Shown here one piece after another: positions 59,674-64,000 of a stretch of DNA of 64,000 nt. Source of the DNA: Mediterraneibacter catenae (GTDB lineage: Bacteria > Bacillota > Clostridia > Lachnospirales > Lachnospiraceae). The position numbers and the translations under genes are program-made. The notes under the pieces are model-generated. The model searched no databases, had not been told where the DNA came from, and was given only the letters and a program-made list of their open reading frames with translations. Where the stretch lies: contig NZ_VMSO01000012.1 of assembly GCF_008691045.1 (NCBI RefSeq), positions 1 through 64,000 of the forward strand, written 5' to 3'. How positions within the stretch are numbered: the first letter of the stretch is position 1; the number at the start of each line of letters is the position of its first letter.

Positions 59674-62046
59674 TTATTTCAGTTCCACGATCGTTACGCC
59701 CGCATCTCCCTCGCCGAACTCGGCAAGATGATAGGACTTCACATGTTTTTGACGGCGGAGATATTCATGAATTCCCTTTCTCAGAGCTCCGGTGCCTTTG
59801 CCATGAACGACTCTCACAGTGTTCAGATGAGAAAGGAGAGCATCGTCGAGATATTTGTCGAGTTCTGCCACTGCTTCGTCAACTGTCCTTCCAAGAAGAT
59901 TGATTTCCGGGCTGACGGAGAGAGATTTGCTCATTCCGATCCGCCCCTTCGATGTGCGGGTTAATTTTTTCGGTGCATAAGCCGAGGGCTCCTCGACAAT
60001 TTCGAGATCAGAGATATTGACCTGTGATCTGAGGATTCCCATCTGTACGGTTACATTGCCGCGTGAATCGGGGAGAGACTGAACAGTTCCCGTCAGGTTC
60101 ATGCTCAGTACCTTTACAGTTTCCCCGAGTTTGAATTCTTCTGGTTTATGTGCTTTCTTTGCCTTACGGGCGGCTGATGCCGCCGGAGCAGTATCCTTTA
60201 TTTTTTTTCTCAGCCGTTCACGTTCTTTTTCCATCTCTGCAGCAGAGATGTTCTCTTTGCCGAATTTATGGAAATTGCGGATCGTCTCGTCAGCAACTTC
60301 TTTTGCTTCCCGCAGGATTGCATTCGCTTTCTCATTTGCCTCGCGCAGGATGCGGTCTCTCTGTTCGTCCAGCTTCTCCTGCCGTTTCTCGGCCTCTTTT
60401 TTCAGGGCTTCAGTCTCGCGGCGGTATGCGGCAATCTCTTCGCGTTCTTTTTCAATAGTCCGGCGGCTTGTCTCCAGATCGGTGAGCAGATCTTCGAAGG
60501 AAAGATCCTGTTCGCTGAGACGTTGTCTGGCGTCATCAATAATGAAATCAGGAAGTCCCAGCTTGCTGGAGATGGCAAAGGCATTGCTCTTTCCCGGTAT
60601 ACCGATCAGCAGACGGTAGGTGGGACGGAGACTCTCCACGTCAAATTCACAGCAGGCATTTTCCACGCCCGGAGTAGAGAGTGCATAGACTTTCAGTTCA
60701 CTGTAGTGAGTCGTAGCCATTGTACGTATATTTCTCTTGTGCAGATACGATAGGATGGACGTGGCAAGCGCAGCCCCTTCGGTCGGGTCTGTGCCGGCAC
60801 CCAGCTCGTCGAAAAGGACCAGTGAATGTTCATCTACTTTTTTCAGGAAAGAGACAATATTCGTCATATGCGACGAGAAAGTACTCAGGCTCTGCTCGAT
60901 GCTCTGTTCGTCTCCTATGTCAGCATATACCTGGTGAAATACAGCGAGCTCTGAACGGTCTCCGGCGGGAATGTGCAGGCCGGCCTGTCCCATCAGTGTG
61001 AAAAGTCCCACTGTCTTCAGGGAGACAGTTTTTCCGCCTGTGTTCGGGCCTGTGATGATGAGCAGTGTGAAGTCTTCACCGAGAGAAACCGTGATAGGAA
61101 CAACAGTCTTCTCATCAAGCAGCGGATGGCGTCCTTCTCTTATCCGGATACGGCCTTCCGTGTTCAATACAGGACGGCTTCCTTTCATGGACAGTGCCAG
61201 TGCACCGCGCGCGAATATAAAGTCCAGATCTGTCATTGCCCGGTAATCCGCACGGATTTCTTCGATATATTGTGCCGTTTCTTCGCTCAGACGTGCGAGG
61301 ATCACCTGGATTTCTTCCTGCTCCTTAGCATAGAGTTCTTTCAGATCGTTGTTGAGCTTTACGACTGCCATCGGCTCGATAAAGAGAGTGGATCCGGTGG
61401 ATGACTGATCGTGGATCAGTCCCTGCACCTGCGAGCGGTATTCGGCTTTTACCGGAATACAGTACCGGTCGCCCCGCATGGTGATGATCGGGTCCTGCAG
61501 ATAAGTCCGCAGGGAACCGTTTACAAGACCGTTCAGTGTAGTGTGGATCCGGTCATTGATACTGCCCATGCTCCGCCGGATATGTTTCAGCGTGCTGCTG
61601 GCATCGTCGCTGATCTCATCTTCTGATATGATACATCTCTCAATTTCATTTGAGAGAGAGGTGAGCGGCTCGAGCTGGTCAAAGTAAGCATCCAGACAGT
61701 CTGATGAATCTTCCTGCGTGTCGTGCCGCCCATAGGATTTGACGCGGGAAGTATTGGCGAGGAGCCGGCAGATGCGCAGCAGTTCCGATATGCTCAAGGC
61801 TCCGCCGATCTCCAGCCGCTTCATGGATTCTTCTACGGGAGCAGCATCAGAAAAGGAGATCCGGCCTTTCCTTACGATGCGGGTATACGCCGCAGCAGTC
61901 TGCTCCTGAAATGTATTAATCTTCTCAAGATCGGTCATGGGTTTCAGCCGCCGGCATAACTGACGCCCGCGGAATGATCCGGCTTCTTCTTCCAGCCGGG
62001 AGATGATCTTGTCAAATTCAAGTTTTGTGAGTGTTTTCTGATTCAT
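59674..62046 (-). CDS. mutS2: Endonuclease MutS2
   Basis: 790 residues. N-terminal core/lever domains, ATPase with Walker A GPNTGGKT and Walker B LFDELGAGTDP, a long coiled coil (about 510-620, Glu/Lys/Arg-rich), a KOW-like segment (GETVKVLSMNLTGTV) and a C-terminal Smr nuclease domain with VVHGKGTGALRKG. MutS2 limits recombination and, in Bacillus, also rescues collided ribosomes. Length is normal. Confidence 0.97.
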   Translation of the reverse strand: MNQKTLTKLEFDKIISRLEEEAGSFRGRQLCRRLKPMTDLEKINTFQEQTAAAYTRIVRKGRISFSDAAPVEESMKRLEIGGALSISELLRICRLLANTSRVKSYGRHDTQEDSSDCLDAYFDQLEPLTSLSNEIERCIISEDEISDDASSTLKHIRRSMGSINDRIHTTLNGLVNGSLRTYLQDPIITMRGDRYCIPVKAEYRSQVQGLIHDQSSTGSTLFIEPMAVVKLNNDLKELYAKEQEEIQVILARLSEETAQYIEEIRADYRAMTDLDFIFARGALALSMKGSRPVLNTEGRIRIREGRHPLLDEKTVVPITVSLGEDFTLLIITGPNTGGKTVSLKTVGLFTLMGQAGLHIPAGDRSELAVFHQVYADIGDEQSIEQSLSTFSSHMTNIVSFLKKVDEHSLVLFDELGAGTDPTEGAALATSILSYLHKRNIRTMATTHYSELKVYALSTPGVENACCEFDVESLRPTYRLLIGIPGKSNAFAISSKLGLPDFIIDDARQRLSEQDLSFEDLLTDLETSRRTIEKEREEIAAYRRETEALKKEAEKRQEKLDEQRDRILREANEKANAILREAKEVADETIRNFHKFGKENISAAEMEKERERLRKKIKDTAPAASAARKAKKAHKPEEFKLGETVKVLSMNLTGTVQSLPDSRGNVTVQMGILRSQVNISDLEIVEEPSAYAPKKLTRTSKGRIGMSKSLSVSPEINLLGRTVDEAVAELDKYLDDALLSHLNTVRVVHGKGTGALRKGIHEYLRRQKHVKSYHLAEFGEGDAGVTIVELK

Positions 62047-62124
62047 ATATACCCCTTACAGATAAATTGCTTTCATAATATTCTACCCCATTCTCGGAAT
62101 AAAGAAAAGTCTTTTCCAAATGAT

Positions 62125-62153
62125 TGAACTATCCATCTGAATCGGTTATACTA
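62125..62153 (+). promoter_or_regulatory. Promoter of the HtrA-like gene
   Basis: TTGAAC (62125-62130), 17 bases, TATACT (62148-62153); GGAGGAAA follows before the ATG. Confidence 0.8.
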
Positions 62154-62173
62154 GAATCTGGAGGAAACGATCC

Positions 62174-63472
62174 ATGGCAGACAATAAAGATCAGATTCCA
62201 GGACCGGACAGAGAGCCGGAAGAAAAGAAATATTCTTTCTTACAAGAGACGATCAAACCGAAACCAATCAGCAGGCAGCAGCTCGTGCGACAGCTTGTGA
62301 GGATCGCTATATACGGCGTGATCCTGGGAGTTTTTGCCTGCCTTGGTTTTTTTGCGCTTAAACCGTGGGTACAGGATAAATTTCGCGGGGATCTTGAAAC
62401 AGTTACTATTCCTGAGGATGAAGATTCCGACGAGGCGGAAGAGAGAGACGGAACAGAAGAGGACGGAGCAGAAGAACAGACGGATACAGAACAGCCTCTG
62501 ACTGCGGAAAGCTATGAGCAGATCATGGCATCGATGAATGAAAGAGCAGCAGAAGCGAAGAAAGGCATCGTGTCGGTGGAAGCAGTATCAGAACAGACAG
62601 ACTGGGATGCCGAGATGACCGGAATAAAAAGAAGTGCAACGGGAGTGATCACGGCGGATAACGGTCAGGAACTCCTGATTATGGCAGATAATTCGATATG
62701 TGCTGATGCATCAAAATGGACGGTTACGTTTGACGACGGGAAAACCTATGACGCCGCATTGAAACGGCAGGATCGAAATACCGGACTCGCTATGTTCTGT
62801 GTCGCCAGAGGAAATATCGAGGATACTACATGGGATGCAGTCAAAGTATCTGTATTGGGAAATTCGAATCTGGTAAAGCAGGGCGATGTGGTAATGGCGC
62901 TCGGCAATATGTTCGGATATCCGGAAGGAATGAGTTACGGTGTCGTCAGTTCTACTGAATATAAGGCGGCGTTTTATGACGGAGAATGCGATGTGCTGGC
63001 CACAGATATTGCAACAGAGGTCGAAGGTACCGGTGTATTGTTTAACCTGACCGGGGAAGTTATAGGTCTTATCTCGCCGTCTGTATGGAAAGACAACGAA
63101 AACAATGTTGTGAATGCGTATGCCATTTCCGATCTGAAATCAGTCATAGAGATCATGGCAAATGGCGAGAGTGTACCATATATCGGCATTTACGGTACAA
63201 CGGTCACGTCGGAACTCAAAGAAAAACAGGGAATGCCCGCGGGAATCTATGTGGTTGACGTGGATCCCGATTCTCCGGCTATGGAAGCGGGAATCCAGAG
63301 CGGAGATATTATCTGCCAGGTCGGTGATGAAAGCGTGTCCAGTATTGTTACATATCAGAGCGCAGTTCTTGCGACAAAGTCAGGCCGTCAGGTTGTGGTC
63401 AAAGGCATGCGTCTCGGAGCAGACGGGTATGTGGATGTAAAGTTTACCGTGACAGTTGGCAGTAAAGAATAG
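62174..63472 (+). CDS. HtrA/DegP-like PDZ protein lacking the catalytic triad (pseudoprotease)
   Basis: 432 residues. Cytoplasmic N-terminus, one membrane helix (about 43-63), an acidic linker (about 80-108), a trypsin-like domain (about 120-325) and a PDZ domain (about 335-430). The fold landmarks of S1C proteases remain (ATGVITADNG, MALGNMFGYPEGMSYGVVSS, FNLTGEVIGLI). Where GNSGGP is expected the sequence is VEGTGV (283-288), the TNxHV histidine site reads MADNSI, and the DLAV aspartate site reads TGLAM. All three catalytic residues therefore appear lost. A ligand-binding or regulatory role is likely. Confidence 0.82.
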   Translation: MADNKDQIPGPDREPEEKKYSFLQETIKPKPISRQQLVRQLVRIAIYGVILGVFACLGFFALKPWVQDKFRGDLETVTIPEDEDSDEAEERDGTEEDGAEEQTDTEQPLTAESYEQIMASMNERAAEAKKGIVSVEAVSEQTDWDAEMTGIKRSATGVITADNGQELLIMADNSICADASKWTVTFDDGKTYDAALKRQDRNTGLAMFCVARGNIEDTTWDAVKVSVLGNSNLVKQGDVVMALGNMFGYPEGMSYGVVSSTEYKAAFYDGECDVLATDIATEVEGTGVLFNLTGEVIGLISPSVWKDNENNVVNAYAISDLKSVIEIMANGESVPYIGIYGTTVTSELKEKQGMPAGIYVVDVDPDSPAMEAGIQSGDIICQVGDESVSSIVTYQSAVLATKSGRQVVVKGMRLGADGYVDVKFTVTVGSKE

Positions 63473-63475
63473 AAT

Positions 63476-63558
63476 GATGCCAGGGGCAAAAGGTCTAAAC
63501 CCACATGAGCTTGCTCATAAGTGGGTGAAAGACCTTGGGGCGTTTGCCCCAACATTAT
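63476..63558. repeat. R3 palindromic repeat, copy 2 (short)
   Basis: GATGCCAGGGGCAAAAGG, then GGTCTAAACCCAC with GTGGGTGAAAGACC as a hairpin around ATGAGCTTGCTCAT, ending GGGGCGTTTGCCCC. Matches, inverted, the right end of the copy at 35252-35447. Confidence 0.75.
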
Positions 63559-63590
63559 AACATTAAAATTATATTGGAAAGAGGATTAAC

Positions 63591-64000
63591 ATGAGATATA
63601 TCAATGGATTACATGAAGGCGAGACAATAAGGAATGTTTATCTCTGCAAGGGAAAACGTTCCGCGGAGACGAGGAACGGAAAGCCCTATGATAATCTGAT
63701 CCTGCAGGATAAGACGGGAACCCTGGACGGGAAGGTCTGGGATCCTAATTCACAGGGGATCGCGGATTATGATGAGAAGGACTTTATCGAAGTATATGGC
63801 GATGTGATCAGTTATAACGGCAACCTTCAGATCAATATCAAACAGATCAGGAGAGCAGAAGAGGGCGAATACGTTCCCGCGGATTATATGCCGACCACGG
63901 ACAAAAATGTGGACAAAATGTATGCCGGACTGACAGGATACATCAGTAAGATTTCCAGCCCGTGGCTGCGTCAGATCCTTGAGTTTTATTTTGTGAAAGA
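63591..64000 (+). CDS. yhaM: 3'-5' exoribonuclease YhaM family (3' end outside window)
   Basis: About 136 residues visible before the window ends. The sequence begins MRYINGLHEGETIRNVYLC and continues with an OB fold (LILQDKTGTLDGKVWDP; DVISYNGNLQINIKQIRRA), as in YhaM/CBF1-type exoribonucleases, whose HD nuclease domain would follow outside. GAGGATTAAC supplies the ribosome binding site. It follows the R3 repeat. Confidence 0.85.
   Translation, partial: MRYINGLHEGETIRNVYLCKGKRSAETRNGKPYDNLILQDKTGTLDGKVWDPNSQGIADYDEKDFIEVYGDVISYNGNLQINIKQIRRAEEGEYVPADYMPTTDKNVDKMYAGLTGYISKISSPWLRQILEFYFVK

Noticed and set aside
1-64000. CRISPR array, tRNA, rRNA or intact insertion sequence
   Set aside because: No regular spaced repeats, cloverleaf-like segments, rRNA sequence or intact transposase gene were recognised on reading the window. 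A dedicated tRNA or Rfam search would be needed to exclude small RNAs.

Overview
The window reads as a chromosomal segment of a Gram-positive anaerobic Firmicute, most likely Lachnospiraceae (Clostridia). Supporting signs are strong purine-rich ribosome binding sites, occasional TTG/GTG starts, HrcA/CIRCE heat-shock operators, the MurT-GatD pair, DUF3842, DUF951, a class B sortase, a 2[4Fe-4S] clostridial ferredoxin, GdpP-L9-DnaB and MutS2. The species cannot be fixed from sequence alone.

Layout. (1) 1-2620: end of a membrane-anchored XRE regulator, then two tandem hsp20 cassettes, each with a CIRCE-controlled promoter and a long conserved leader, separated by a tyrosine-recombinase remnant. 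(2) 2625-19821: an AT-rich defence island, all on the + strand: MazG-like pyrophosphohydrolase, a protein with a C-terminal HEPN-type R-x4-H motif, an unknown zinc-ribbon protein, a type I restriction-modification operon (hsdM, hsdS, hsdR), a giant STAND NTPase with an N-terminal PD-(D/E)xK nuclease-like domain (Avs/AVAST-like), and a two-gene Kiwa system (kwaA, kwaB). The island ends at a third, broken hsp20 cassette (20109-20580). (3) 20600-34500: a MATE transporter, DUF2798 protein, a MoxR ATPase/VWA pair (- strand), a truncated Rpn nuclease, a HAD phosphatase, the murT-gatD operon for lipid II amidation, and a second MoxR/VWA operon that also carries a phosphoesterase and a leucine-rich-repeat-like protein. 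(4) 34600-45500: LUD protein, sortase B, DUF951, DUF3842 and a long larE-larB-larC-nikABCDE operon joining synthesis of the nickel-pincer cofactor to nickel uptake. (5) 45500-64000: housekeeping genes (rpsF-ssb-rpsR; gdpP-rplI-dnaB; mutS2), a large sulfur/redox fusion enzyme, a MerR-type regulator, a ferredoxin, an orphan substrate-binding lipoprotein, a two-component system, a catalytically dead HtrA-like PDZ protein and the start of a YhaM-type exoribonuclease.

Three families of palindromic intergenic repeats are scattered through the core regions (R1 at five or six places, R2 at two, R3 at two), and a long imperfect inverted repeat of about 370 bp lies at 55340-55710. These explain most of the gene-free stretches.

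The most interesting parts are the composite defence island flanked by duplicated hsp20 cassettes, the uncharacterised HEPN and zinc-ribbon genes inside it, the two MoxR-VWA modules, the HtrA pseudoprotease, and the repeat families. No CRISPR array, rRNA or tRNA gene was recognised.
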